Below, one piece after another: positions 11,130 to 22,500 of a stretch of DNA of 64,000 nucleotides. Source of the DNA: Merluccius polli (taxonomy: Eukaryota; Chordata; Actinopteri; Gadiformes; Merlucciidae); NCBI GenBank assembly GCA_030340625.1, contig JAOPHQ010004835.1, positions 370,001-434,000 on the forward strand. Reading direction: 5' to 3'. The notes beneath the pieces were generated by a model. The model saw only the letters and a list, made by a program, of their open reading frames with translations. It was not told the origin of the DNA and ran no database searches. Position 1 is the stretch's first letter, and each line of letters opens with the position of its first letter. A program made the translations under genes and the position numbers.

Positions 11130-12756
11130 GTACATATGTAAGTGGAATATATACATTTGGGACTTGTTGTCACTAACATATACAGCCTGTCTAACCTTAC
11201 CCAACTTCATTGGGTAATGTATGGAAACCACGATTCCTTCCATTTGTACCCACATTCTGATCCTCAGCACCCCCAGTCTGGGTGCTCCTTACCCCAGGCT
11301 GTGAGGTCAGGAGGAGACGGCCTGGGCTGGTGGCCCAAGCCCAAAAGATGACAAGTCTATATGTGGATTGAAAAAAAAAACAAGCCAGGAATGAGCCATA
11401 ACCAGGGTGAAGCTCAGCTGAGTGGGCTGGATGGAATGGATAGGACTCTGAAGGTATATCGGCTCACATTCGAGCTCAGGGACAGTGGGGACTTTGGTGA
11501 CCTTGCCAGACCTCAGAGGTTTTCCACCCAGGGAGCCACCTGACGAGGAGGAGCTGAACGAGAAGTAGCCACTTAACAAGGAAGAGCTTAATGGGGAGCT
11601 GAACGAGAAGGATATTAACAAAAGACTTATCCTAACAAGAAGGAACCTAACAGGGTTTAACAAGTAGGAGTTAAACAAGGATGTCATGTAAAAAACGTGA
11701 GCCAAAAATATTAATAATGATGTACTACAGTACTATTATACTATATTTAGAACACTAGTATGACAACATCTGAAAAATACATGTGGCCCTTAATAGTAAT
11801 AATAATAATAATAATAATTTAAAAAATAATAATTAAAAACTACACATTTATTTAAAAAGAAAGTGTCAACACCCCTCCCTCCCCTCCAGGAGCTAAACTA
11901 ACCAATCCCTGTTGGTCTACTCTACTCTAGAGTATTTGAATCTATTGCAAGCCTGATTGTTGACGTGTGAAGAGATTACCCTGAAGAAACTGAGTACAGC
12001 TAGATAGTTTACAAACGGTGGGTGTTGACATTTAAAAGGTTTAGGTACTCACTTGGCCACTACTAGGCAATAGCCAAAAAAAGACCATCCTCAGACCTGA
12101 TGTACTCGCTTGAGTCGCTTCAGCTGAAACACAGTCAACTGCTCCTCTGAGGTGACACTATGAAGACCAGTGTGGGTGAGAGTTTAGCTCTGGAAAGGCT
12201 TCCAGACCTTGGGTCACTGAGTGCTCATCATGTATCTCATTGAGACAGTGTAGCAGATTATCCGACCTTAGGATACCTATACCTATATTTACACCTCAGC
12301 ACCTATCTGACCTGGACCGAACCACTCAGACAACTAGAAGAACAGAAATGATGAATGGGGTGCGTGGGTTGGAGGAAACCAAGGCAGTGTCAAGAAACAG
12401 AAACAGTGCCTCCCTACTGTTATGTTTGTTCCTTATATAAGACAAACCGGACGTAGCAGCATGTTTAGTTCCTAGCACTCTTTATTGTATTAGCGGACCA
12501 ACACCTGTACACGCTCATCGCTCTCATTGCGTAGGCTACTTTCCGCCTCTAACTGGCGCTAAGCCTTATGGGTAACGTAGTCCAATAAACCTTATCAACA
12601 CACCTAGCCTACTACATTATACAAGTAGCAAACAGTCGTCAGAAACATAACCAGATACTTTAACAAAGAAGATTGAAGATTTAGCCCTCTCTCAAAATAC
12701 TATACAGGCCTATGGAGGCTGGTGACGTCAGAAAATGGGGATGACACGATGGAATA
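11130..12756. other. Intergenic spacer, no gene recognised
   Basis: Only short random ORFs. A local hairpin-like stretch occurs at 11318-11345 (GGCCTGGGCT...AGCCC), a short ATA/ATAA run lies near 11790-11830, and 11550-11690 contains loosely repeated AACAAGAAGGA-like words. No coding or transposon termini could be supported. Confidence 0.5.
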
Positions 12757-12764
12757 CTTTAAAG

Positions 12765-13482
12765 CAGGGTTTCCCAAAGGGTGGGTCGCACAGGATTTTA
12801 ATTGGGTCGCCAAATACATTTGCAATATCTTTGATTGTTTTCATCTGCAGTACATATTGTGTCCACACGGGGGTGTTGCCGTTTCTACCCATAGGCACTC
12901 AGGGTTGCAGCTGCCCTCTCACATTCAGCCTAAACCTCGCCGGGCTCACATAGGCCTACTTAACTGGTCTGGCTGTGCGACCAGCAAACGTTTTTCAACA
13001 ATTGTCGAGCCGATACAAATAAATGAGCCTGTTTTTGGTATTTAATGTGCTCTGATCATTATTATATGATGCTATAGACTCAATTCTCTTCATACCAATG
13101 ATATGAAAAAAATGAGAGCCTGTTAACTGAATGCATTTATTTGATCTCATTTATAATGGTTGTATTTAAAATGTGTAGGCCTATATTGTTTTAGAGATTA
13201 CAAAATGAGCCTGTCAACTCACCTCAATGCATTCATCAACAATGAGTGCAAAACATGACGTTATCAAAGAAATGTCTCTTGGAAATGTGTGGTTCATCAA
13301 TTTAAGAGGTCTATAATACAATTGGCCTAGTATAAAGTGATGGGGAAATGGCAGCGATAAGGTTCAGGAACGTTCATTTATGTACAATGATGCTCTTCTC
13401 GCGATGCCTAACGTGAATTGGGTCACGGTGGTTCATCATTTACAAAAAGTGGGTCCCCAGAAGAAAAGTTTGGGAAACACTG
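12765..13482. mobile_element. hAT-type non-autonomous transposon, 718 bp
   Basis: The left end CAGGGTTTCCCAAA and right end TTTGGGAAACACTG are inverted repeats. An 8-bp target duplication CTTTAAAG is perfect on both sides (12757-12764 and 13483-13490). The 8-bp duplication and CAGxG terminus are typical of hAT elements. The interior has only short unrelated ORFs and no transposase motifs. The right target copy is also the outer tip of the MITE described next, so this element inserted into that MITE. Confidence 0.88.
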
Positions 13483-13483
13483 C

Positions 13484-13616
13484 TTTAAAGGGGCCCTATT
13501 TTACCACCAGGTGTGATGTTGATTACCCATTACAAGCCATGTCAAAAGCTACCCTCTAATGACATCACAAGTGGGAGTGTCCACCCAGATGTACGATAAA
13601 TAGAGCAGCCTACCTT
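13484..13616 (+). mobile_element. Half copy of a TTAA MITE, disrupted by the hAT insertion
   Basis: The sequence from TTTAAAGGGGCCCTATTTTA to about 13616 matches the first half of the complete element at 55155-55419 with few differences (ACCACCAGGTGTGATGTTGA is identical). The other half is absent, so this copy is truncated after about 130 bp. Confidence 0.8.
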
Positions 13617-14531
13617 TAACGGAGCGTTTATTCATCAAATAAGAGCATTTATTCAGCAACTATAGGCATGTATAGTAGCCGGAACTGTGCTTCTCGCAGT
13701 GCACCGATAATACATTGGTGGATAGGCCTAAAAAAAACACATCAGATGAGAAATCCTATTTTGTTTACGCCGTTAGGCTACTGCGCTAAAGTTTCGCCGG
13801 GGTAGTGTGCGTCCTTTTCACAAGCGGAGCGTGTGTGTGCGCATGCGCGCTCGTGACTGTTCCCCACAACGAGGATGATGATCTATGAAGGACCGAGCAT
13901 CTCGTCTTCCTCTGCTTGGCAAACGGAGACATTAAAAGCAATGGCTGAGTTTGGTGATAAAGTGACAAAATCTTGAAACACCACCGCCCAAAGTAACTAT
14001 ATGGCTAATGTAGCCCATAGCAACATGTTTCAAAATACATTTGGCAGTCTACTGCAGAAAGATTAATCACGTGACATGACTGAGGGTGCATCCCAAGTCT
14101 CTTAAAATTGCATCCACGTTTTCCTCATATGCGTCTTTTCCTTGAGTCTTAGTCCCTCCCACCGAGGATGCATTAGGACGTATAGGCATAACTTACTTTT
14201 ACAGCTAAAAGTAGGACTCATATGAGTAGACACTCAGCATTTTTGGCCACTTAGCACCGATTTAATTACGGGCCCTGACCTCTTCAGCCTCCTTAATGAC
14301 CAACATGTATGGCAGTGAAGTCAGCTGTTAGGAATTAGTACTATTAACAGTGATTATGATTGAGATCCACCTTGTTTCAAACCAAATTGGACACTGGAGA
14401 ATGTGATTAGATGTAGGCTAAATAATCTTTAAAAAACCTTCAGCAGCTGACTTGATTCTGTATTCAGATAATTCTCATTTCAATGGAGTTGTAGCGGCAG
14501 GCTCACAGTGTTACTGCAGCATCTGTTCACC
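13617..14531. other. Upstream region of the secreted repeat-protein gene
   Basis: No ORF of note. The last 100 bp before the ATG contain an A/T-rich TATA-like stretch (about 14419-14437), which would place a start site near 14450-14465 and give a short 5' UTR. This is weak, composition-based evidence. Confidence 0.3.
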
Positions 14532-15609
14532 ATGGCTTTTCTAATAAGGTGATTTGTTTTTAAATACTTTATTCAGGTGTTAATGGGTATCATGGTGGTT
14601 GTGTTTAAACATTGGTTATTTATCCTCCAGGATACTGCAATTGTCTCTACTTGCTGTGGGGTGTCAAGTACATGGTGAGTTTAATCTTAAATTAATAAAT
14701 TAAACCGGCAGGTATCCATGTGCTAACAAGTATGCATAACAGCTTACAGGAATGTGTTGTCTGAGCTGGAGGAGCCTAGCTACAAGCCTCAGCAGCAGCA
14801 GCAGCAGCCTCCTAGCTACAAGCCTCAGCAACAGCATGTAGCTGTACCTTCTGGATACCACCAGCAGCAACCTCTTGGATACCAGCAGCAGCCTAGCTTT
14901 AAGCAGCAGCAGCAGCAGCTTGGCTTCAAGCCGCAGCAGGAGCCGCAGCAGCAGCTTGGCTTCAAGCCGCAGCAGCAACTTGGCTTCAAGCCGCAGCAGC
15001 AACTTGGCTTCAAGCCGCAGCAGCTTAGCTTCAAGCCACAGCCCCAGCAGCAGCAGCTTAGCTTCAAGCCACAGCCTCAGCAGCAGCAGCTTGGCTTCAA
15101 GCCGCAGCCCCAGCAGCAGCAGCAACATGGCTTCAAGCCACAGCCCCAGCAGCAGCAGCAACATGGCTTCAAGCCGCAGCCCCAGCAGCAGCAGCAACGT
15201 GGCTTCAAGCCGCAGCCCCAGCAGCAGCAACTTGGCTTCAAGCCCCAGCAGCAGCAGCTTGGCTTCAAGCCCCAGCAGCAGCAGCTTGGCTTCAAGCCCC
15301 AGCAGCAGCAGCTTGGCTTCAAGCCGCAGCCCCAGCAGCAGCAGCCTTTAGCTACAAGCCCCAGCCCCCTAGCTACGAGCCCCAGCAGCAGCCCCCTGGC
15401 TACGAGCCCCAGCAGCAGCCCCCTGGCTACGAGCCCCAGCAGCAGCCCCCTGGCTACGAGCCCCAGCAGCAGCCCCCTGGCTACGAGCCCCAGCAGCAGC
15501 CCCCTGGCTACGAGCCCCAGCAGCAGCCCCCTGGCTACGAGCCCCAGCAGCAGCAGCCCCCTCCTAGCTACAAGCCCCAGCAGCAGCAGCCCCCTCCTAG
15601 CTACGAGCC

Positions 15610-15642
<33 letters not shown>

Positions 15643-16547
15643 CCCTCCTAGCTACGAGCCCCAGCAGCAGCAGCAGCAGCAGCAGCCCCCTCCTAGCTAC
15701 GAGCCCCAGCAGCAGCAGCAGCAGCAGCAGCCCCCTCTTGGCTACGAGCCCCAGCAGCAGCAGCAGCCCCCTCTTGGCTACGAGCCCCAGCAGCAGCAGC
15801 AGCCCCCTCTTGGCTACGAGCCCCAGCAGCAGCAGCAGCCCCCTCCTGGCTACGAGCCCCAGCAGCAGCAGCAGCCCCCTCCTGGCTACGAGCCCCAGCA
15901 GCAGCAGCAGCCCCCTCCTGGCTACGAGCCCCAGCAGCAGCAGCAGCCCCCTCCTGGCTACGAGCCCCAGCAGCAGCAGCAGCCCCCTCCTGGCTAACAG
16001 CCCCAGCAGCAGCAGCAGCCCCCCTCCTGGCTACCAGCCCCAGCAGCAGCAGCAGCCCCCTCCTGGCTACCAGCCCCAGCAGCAGCAGCAGCAGCCCCCT
16101 CCTGGCTACCAGCCCCAGCAGCAGCAGCAGCAGCCCCCTCCTGGCTACCAGCCCCAGCAGCAGCAGCAGCCCCCTCCTGGCTACGAGCCCCAGCAGCAGC
16201 AGCAGCCCCCTCCTGGCTACGAGCCCCAGCAGCAGCAGCAGCCCCCTCCTGGCTACCGAGCCCCAGCAGCAGCAGCAGCCCCCTCCTGGCTACCAGCCCC
16301 AGCAGCAGCAGCAGCCCCCTCCTGGCTACCAGCCCCAGCAGCAGCAGCAGCCCCCTCCTGGCTACCAGCCCCAGCAGCAGCAGCAGCCCCCTCCTGGCTA
16401 CCAGCCCCAGCCCCAGCAGCAGCAGCCCCCTCCTGGCTACCAGCCCCAGCCCCAGCAGCAGCACCACCCTCCTGGCTACGAGCCCCAGCCCCAGCAGCAG
16501 CACCACCCTCCTGGCTACGAGCCCCAGCAGCAGCAGCACCCTCCTAG
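14532..16547 (+). CDS. Secreted Gln/Pro-rich repeat protein, family not recognised
   Basis: Exons read as 14532-14548, 14631-14674 and 14743-16547, with small introns (82 and 68 nt). The start is in an excellent context (caccATGG). Joined, they give an uninterrupted 621-codon frame. Residues 1-21 form a signal peptide (MAFLIR, then a hydrophobic core LQLSLLAVGC, likely cleavage after QVHA). A short unique segment follows (YRNVLSELEEP), then SYKPQ, SFKPQ and GFKPQPQQQQ units to about residue 221. A one-base shortfall at 15345-15349 (CCTTT where units have six bases) moves translation to a Ser/Thr/Pro frame (LATSPSSSS). A run of extra C near 16018 brings GYQPQ units, and an extra base near 16256 brings an Ala/Pro frame ending at TAG 16545-16547. 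The signal peptide and splice phases are strong; the frame changes mean the C-terminal two thirds may be artefact or decay. Intron phases 2 and 1 argue against an SCPP-family gene. I infer an extracellular structural or mucus/egg-coat-like role only from composition. Confidence 0.6.
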
Positions 16548-19500
16548 CTACGAGCCCCAGCAGCAGCAGCACCCTCCTAGCTACGAGCCCCAGCAGCAGC
16601 AGCCTCCTCCTGGCTACGAACCCCAGCAGCAGCGGCCCCCTCCTAGCTACGAGCCCCAGCAGCCTCCTCCTAGCTACGAGCCCCACCAGCAGCAGTAGCA
16701 GCAGCAGCCCCCTCCTAACTACGAGCCCCACCAGCAGTAGCAGCAGCCTCCTCCTAGCTACGAGCCCCACCAGCAGTAGTAGCAGCAGCAGCCCCCTCCT
16801 AGCTACGAGCCCCACCAGCAGTAGTAGCAGCAGCAGCCCCCTCCTAGCTACGAGCCCCACCAGCAGCAGTAGCAGCAGCAGCAGCCCCCTCCTAGCTACG
16901 AGCAGCAGTAGCAGCAGCAGCAGCCCCCTCCTAGCTACGAGCCCCACCAGCAGTAGCAGCAGCAGCAGCCCCCTCCTAGCTACGAGCCCCAGCAGCAGTA
17001 GCAGCAGCAGCAGCCTCCTCCTAGCTACGAGCCCCACCAGCAGCAGCAGCAGCCCCCTCCTAGCTACGAGCCCCAGCAGCAGTAGCAGCAGCAGCAGCCC
17101 CCTCCTAGCTACGAGCCCCACTAGCAGCAGCAGCAGCCCCCTCCTAGCTACGAGCCCCACTAGCAGCAGCCCCCTCCTAGCTACGAGCCCCACCACCAGC
17201 AGCAGCCCCCTCCTAGCTACGAGCCCCAGCAGCAGAAGCAGCAGCACCACCCTCCTGGCTACAAGCCCCAGCCCCAGCAGCAGCAGCAGCAGCACCCTCC
17301 TGGCTACGAGCCCCAGCAGTAGCAGCAGCAGCAGCCCCCTCCTAGCTACGAGCCCCAGCAGCAGCAGCCCCCTCCTAGCTACGAGCCCCAGCAGCAGCAG
17401 CCCCCTCCTAGCTACGAGCCCCAGCAGCAGCAGCAGCCCCCTCCTAGCTACGAGCCCCACCACCAGCAGCAGCCCCCTCCTAGCTACGAGCCCCAGCAGC
17501 AGCAGTAGTAGCAGCAGCAGCCCCCTCCTGGCTACGAGCCCCAGCAGCAGCAGCCCCCTCCTGGCTACGAGCCCCAGCCCCAGCAGCAGCACCACCCTCC
17601 TGGCTACGAGCCCCAGCCCCAGCAGCAGCACCCTCCTAGCTACGAGCCCCAGTAGCAGCAGCAGCCTCCTCCTGGCTACGAGCCCCAGCAGCAGCGGCCC
17701 CCTCCTAGCTACGAGCCCCAGCAGTAGCAGCAGCAGCAGCAGCCCCCTCCTAGCTACGAGCCCCAGCAGCAGCCTCCTCCTAGCTACGAGCAGCAGCAGC
17801 CTCCTCCTAGCTACGAGCAGCAGCAGCCCCCTCCTAGCTACGAGCCCCAGCAGCAGCAGCCCCCTCCTAGCTACGAGCCCCAGCAGCAGCAGCAGCAGCC
17901 CCCTCCTAGCTACGAGCCCCAGCAGCAGTAGCAGCAGCCCCCCTCCTAGCTACGAGCCCCAGCAGCCCCCTCCTAGCTACGAGCCCCAGCAGCCCCCTCC
18001 TAGCTACGAGCCCCAGCAGCCCCCTCCTAGCTACGAGCCCCAGCAGCCCCCTCCTAGCTACGAGCCCCAGCAGTAGCAGCAGCAGCCCCCTCCTAGCTAC
18101 GAGCCCCACCAGCAGCAGTAGCAGCAGCAGCAGCCCCCCTCCTAGCTACGAGCCCCACCAGCAGCAGCAGTAGCAGCAGCAGCCCCCTCCTAGCTACGAG
18201 CCCCACCAGCAGCAGCAGCAGCCCCCTCCTAGCTACGAGCCCCAGCAGCAGCAGCCTCCTCCTAGCTACGAGCCCCAGCAGCCTCCTCCTAGCTACGAGA
18301 TCCAGCAGCAGCCCCCTCCTAGCTACGAGCCCCAGCAGCCTCCTCCTAGCTACGAGCCCCAGCAGCAGCAGTAGCAGCAGCCTCCTCCTAGCTACGAGCC
18401 ACAGCAGCAGTAGCAGCAGCCCCCTCCTAGCTACGAGCCCCAGCAGCAGCAGTAGCAGCAGCCCCCTCCTAGCTACGAGCCCCAGCAGCAGCAGCCCCCT
18501 CCTAGCTACGAGCCCCACCAGCAGCAGTAGCAGCAGCCCCCTCCTAGCTACGAGCCCCACCAGCAGCAGTAGCAGCAGCAGCAGCCCCCTCCTAGCTACG
18601 AGCCCCAGCAGCAGTAGCAGCAGCAGCAGCCCCCTCCTAGCTACGAGCCCCAGCAGCAGTAGCAGCAGCAGCAGCCCCCCTCCTAGCTACGAGCCCCAGC
18701 AGCAGCAGTAGCAGCAGCAGCAGCCCCCTCCTAGCTACGAGCCCCAGCAGCAGCAGTAGCAGCAGCCTCCTCCTAGCTACGAGCCACAGCAGCAGTAGCA
18801 GCAGCCCCCTCCTAGCTACGAGCCCCAGCAGCAGCAGCCCCCTCCTAACTACGAGCCCCACCAGCAGCAGTAGCAGCAGCCCCCTCCTAGCTACGAGCCC
18901 CACCAGCAGCAGTAGCAGCAGCCCCCTCCTAGCTACGAGCCCCACCAGCAGCAGTAGCAGCAGCAGCCCCCTCCTAGCTACGAGCAGCAGTAGCAGCAGC
19001 AGCCCCCTCCTAGCTACGAGCAGCAGTAGCAGCAGCAGCAGCCCCCTCCTAGCTACGAGCCCCAGCAGCAGCAGCCCCCTCCTAGCTACGAGCCCCAGCA
19101 GCAGCAGCCCCCTCCTAGCTACGAGCCCCACTAGCAGCAGCCCCCTCCTAGCTACGAGCCCCACTAGCAGCAGCCCCCTCCTAGCTACGAGCCCCAGCAG
19201 CAGTAGCAGCAGCAGCAGCAGCCCCCTCCTAGCTACGAGCCCCACTAGCAGCAGCAGCAGCAGCCCCCTCCTAGCTACGAGCCCCACTAGCAGCAGCAGC
19301 AGCCCCCTCCTAGCTACGAGTCCCACTAGCAGCAGCAGCAGCCCCCTCCTAGCTACGAGCCCCACTAGCAGCAGCAGCAGCCCCCTCCTAGCTACGAGCC
19401 CCAGCAGCAGCACCACCCTCCTGGCTACGAGCCCCAGCCCCAGTAGCAGCAGCACCACCCTCCTGGCTACGAGCCCCAGCCCCAGTAGCAGCAGCAGCCT

Positions 19501-22500
19501 CCTCCTGGCTACGAGCCCCAGCAGCAGCGGCCCCCTCCTAGCTACGAGCCCCAGCAGTAGCAGCAGCAGCAGCAGCCCCCTCCTAGCTACGAGCCCCAGC
19601 AGCAGCAGCCTCCTCCTAGCTACGAGCCCCAGCAGCAGCAGCCTCCTCCTAGCTACGAGCCCCAGCAGCAGTAGCAGCAGCCCCCTCCTAGCTACGAGCC
19701 CCAGCAGCAGTAGCAGCAGCCCCCTCCTAGCTACGAGCCCCAGCAGCAGTAGCAGCAGCCCCCTCCTAGCTACGAGCCCCACCAGTAGCAGCAGCAGCCC
19801 CCTCCTAGCCACGGGCCCCACCAGTAGCAGCAGCAGCCCCCTCCTAGCTACGGGCCCCACCAGTAGCAGCAGCAGCCCCCTCCTAGCTACGAGCCCCACC
19901 AGCAGCAGCAGCCCCCTCCTAGCTACGAGCCCCAGCAGCAGCAGTAGCAGCAGCAGCCCCCTCCTAGCTACGAGCCCCACCAGCAGCAGCAGTAGCAGCA
20001 GCAGCCCCCTCCTAGCTACGAGCCCCACCAGCAGCAGCAGTAGCAGCAGCAGCCCCCTCCTAGCTACGAGCCCCACCAGCAGCAGCAGCAGCCCCCTCCT
20101 AGCTACGAGCCCCAGCAGCAGCAGCCTCCTCCTAGCTACGAGCCCCAGTAGCCTCCTCCTAGCTACGAGATCCAGCAGCAGCCCCCTCCTAGCTACGAGC
20201 CCCAGCAGACTCCTCCTAGCTACGAGCCCCAGCAGCAGTAGCAGCAGCCTCCTCCTAGCTACGAGCCACAGCAGCAGTAGCAGCAGCCCCCTCCTAGCTA
20301 CGAGCCCCAGCAGCAGCAGTAGCAGCAGCCTCCTCCTAGCTACGAGCCCCAGCAGCAGCAGCCCCCCTCCTAGCTACGAGCCCCACCAGCAGCAGTAGCA
20401 GCAGCAGCAGCCCCCTCCTAGCTACGAGCCCCAGCAGCAGCAGTAGCAGCAGCAGCAGCCCCCTCCTAGCTACGAGCCCCAGCAGCAGCAGTAGCAGCAG
20501 CAGCAGCCCCCTCCTAGCTACGAGCCCCAGCAGCAGCAGTAGCAGCAGCAGCAGCCCCCTCCTAGCTACGAGCCCCAGCAGCAGCAGTAGCAGCAGCCTC
20601 CTCCTAGCTACGAGCCCCAGCAGCAGCAGCCCCCTCCTAGCTACGAGCCCCACCAGCAGCAGTAGCAGCAGCCCCCTCCTAGCTATGAACCCCACCAGCA
20701 GCAGTAGCAGCAGCCCCCTCCTAGCTACGAGCCCCACCAGCAGCAGTAGCAGCAGCAGCCCCCTCCTAGCTACGAGCAGCAGTAGCAGCAGCAGCAGCCC
20801 CCTCCTAGCTACGAGCCCCACTAGCAGCAGCAGCAGCCCCCTCCTAGCTACGAGCAGCAGCAGCAGCCCCCTCCTAGCTACGAGCAGCAGCAGCAGCCCC
20901 CTCCTAGCTACGAGCCCCAGCAGCAGCAGCCCCCTCCTAGCTACGAGCCCCACTAGCAGCAGCCCCCTCCTAGCTACGAGCCCCACTAGCAGCAGCCCCC
21001 TCCATACGAGCCCCAGCAGCAGTAGCAGCAGCAGCAGCAGCCCCCTCCTAGCTACGAGCCCCACTAGCAGCAGCAGCAGCCCCCTCCTAGCTACGAGTCC
21101 CACTAGCAGCAGCAGCAGCCCCCTCCTAGCTACGAGCCCCACTAGCAGCAGCAGCAGCCCCCTCCTAGCTACGAGCAGCAGCAGCAGCCCCCCTCCTAGC
21201 TACGAGCCCCACTAGCAGCAGCAGCAGCCCCCTCCTAGCTACGAGCAGCAGCAGCAGCCCCCTCCTAGCTACGAGCCCCACTAGCAGCAGCCCCCTCCTG
21301 GCTACGAGCCCCAGCCCCAGCAGCAGCACCACCCTCCTGGCTACGAGCCCCAGCAGCAGCACCACCCTCCTGGCTACGAGCCCCAGCCCCAGCAGCACCA
21401 CCCTCCTGGCTACGAGCCCCAGCCCCAGCAGCAGCAGCAGCACCCTCCTAGCTACGAGCCCCAGTAGCAGCAGCAGCCTCCTCCTGGCTACGAGCCCCAG
21501 CAGCAGCGGCCCCCTCCTAGCTACGAGCCCCAGCAGCAGCAGCCTCCTCCTAGCTACGAGCAGCAGCAGCCTCCTCCTAGCTACGAGCAGCAGCAGCCCC
21601 CTCCTAGCTACGAGCCCCAGCAGCAGCAGCAGCAGCCCCCTCCTAGCTACGAGCCCCAGCAGCAGTAGCAGCAGCCCCCTCCTAGCTACGAGCCCCAGCA
21701 GCAGTAGCAGCAGCCCCCTCCTAGCTACGAGCCCCAGCAGCCTCCTCCTAGCTACGAGCCCCACCAGCAGCAGTAGCAGCAGCAGCCCCCTCCTAGCTAC
21801 GAGCCCCACCAGTAGCAGCAGCAGCCCCCTCCTAGCTACGAGCCCCACCAGCAGCAGCAGCCCCCTCCTAGCTACGAGCCCCACCAGCAGCAGCAGTAGC
21901 AGCAGCAGCCCCCTCCTAGCTACGAGCCCCACCAGCAGCAGCAGTAGCAGCAGCAGCCCCCTCCTAGCTACGAGCCCCACCAGCAGCAGCAGTAGCAGCA
22001 GCAGCCCCCTCCTAGCTTCGAGCCCCAGCAGCAGCAGCCTCCTCCTAGCTACGAGCCCCAGCAGCCTCCTCCTAGCTACGAGATCCAGCAGCAGCCCCCT
22101 CCTAGCTACGAGCCCCAGCAGCCTCCTCCTAGCTACGAGCCCCAGCAGCAGCAGTAGCAGCAGCCTCCTCCTAGCTACGAGCCACAGCAGCAGTAGCAGC
22201 AGCCCCCTCCTAGCTACGAGCCCCAGCAGCAGCAGTAGCAGCAGCCCCCTCCTAGCTACGAGCCCCAGCAGCAGCAGCCCCCTCCTAGCTACGAGCCCCA
22301 CCAGCAGCAGTAGCAGCAGCCCCCTCCTAGCTACGAGCCCCACCAGCAGCAGCAGCCCCCTCCTAGCTACGAGCCCCAGCAGCAGTAGCAGCAGCAGCAG
22401 CAGCCCCCTCCTAGCTACGAGCCCCAGCAGTAGCAGCAGCAGCAGCCCCCTCCTAGCTACGAGCCCCAGCAGCAGCAGTAGCAGCAGCAGCAGCCCCCTC

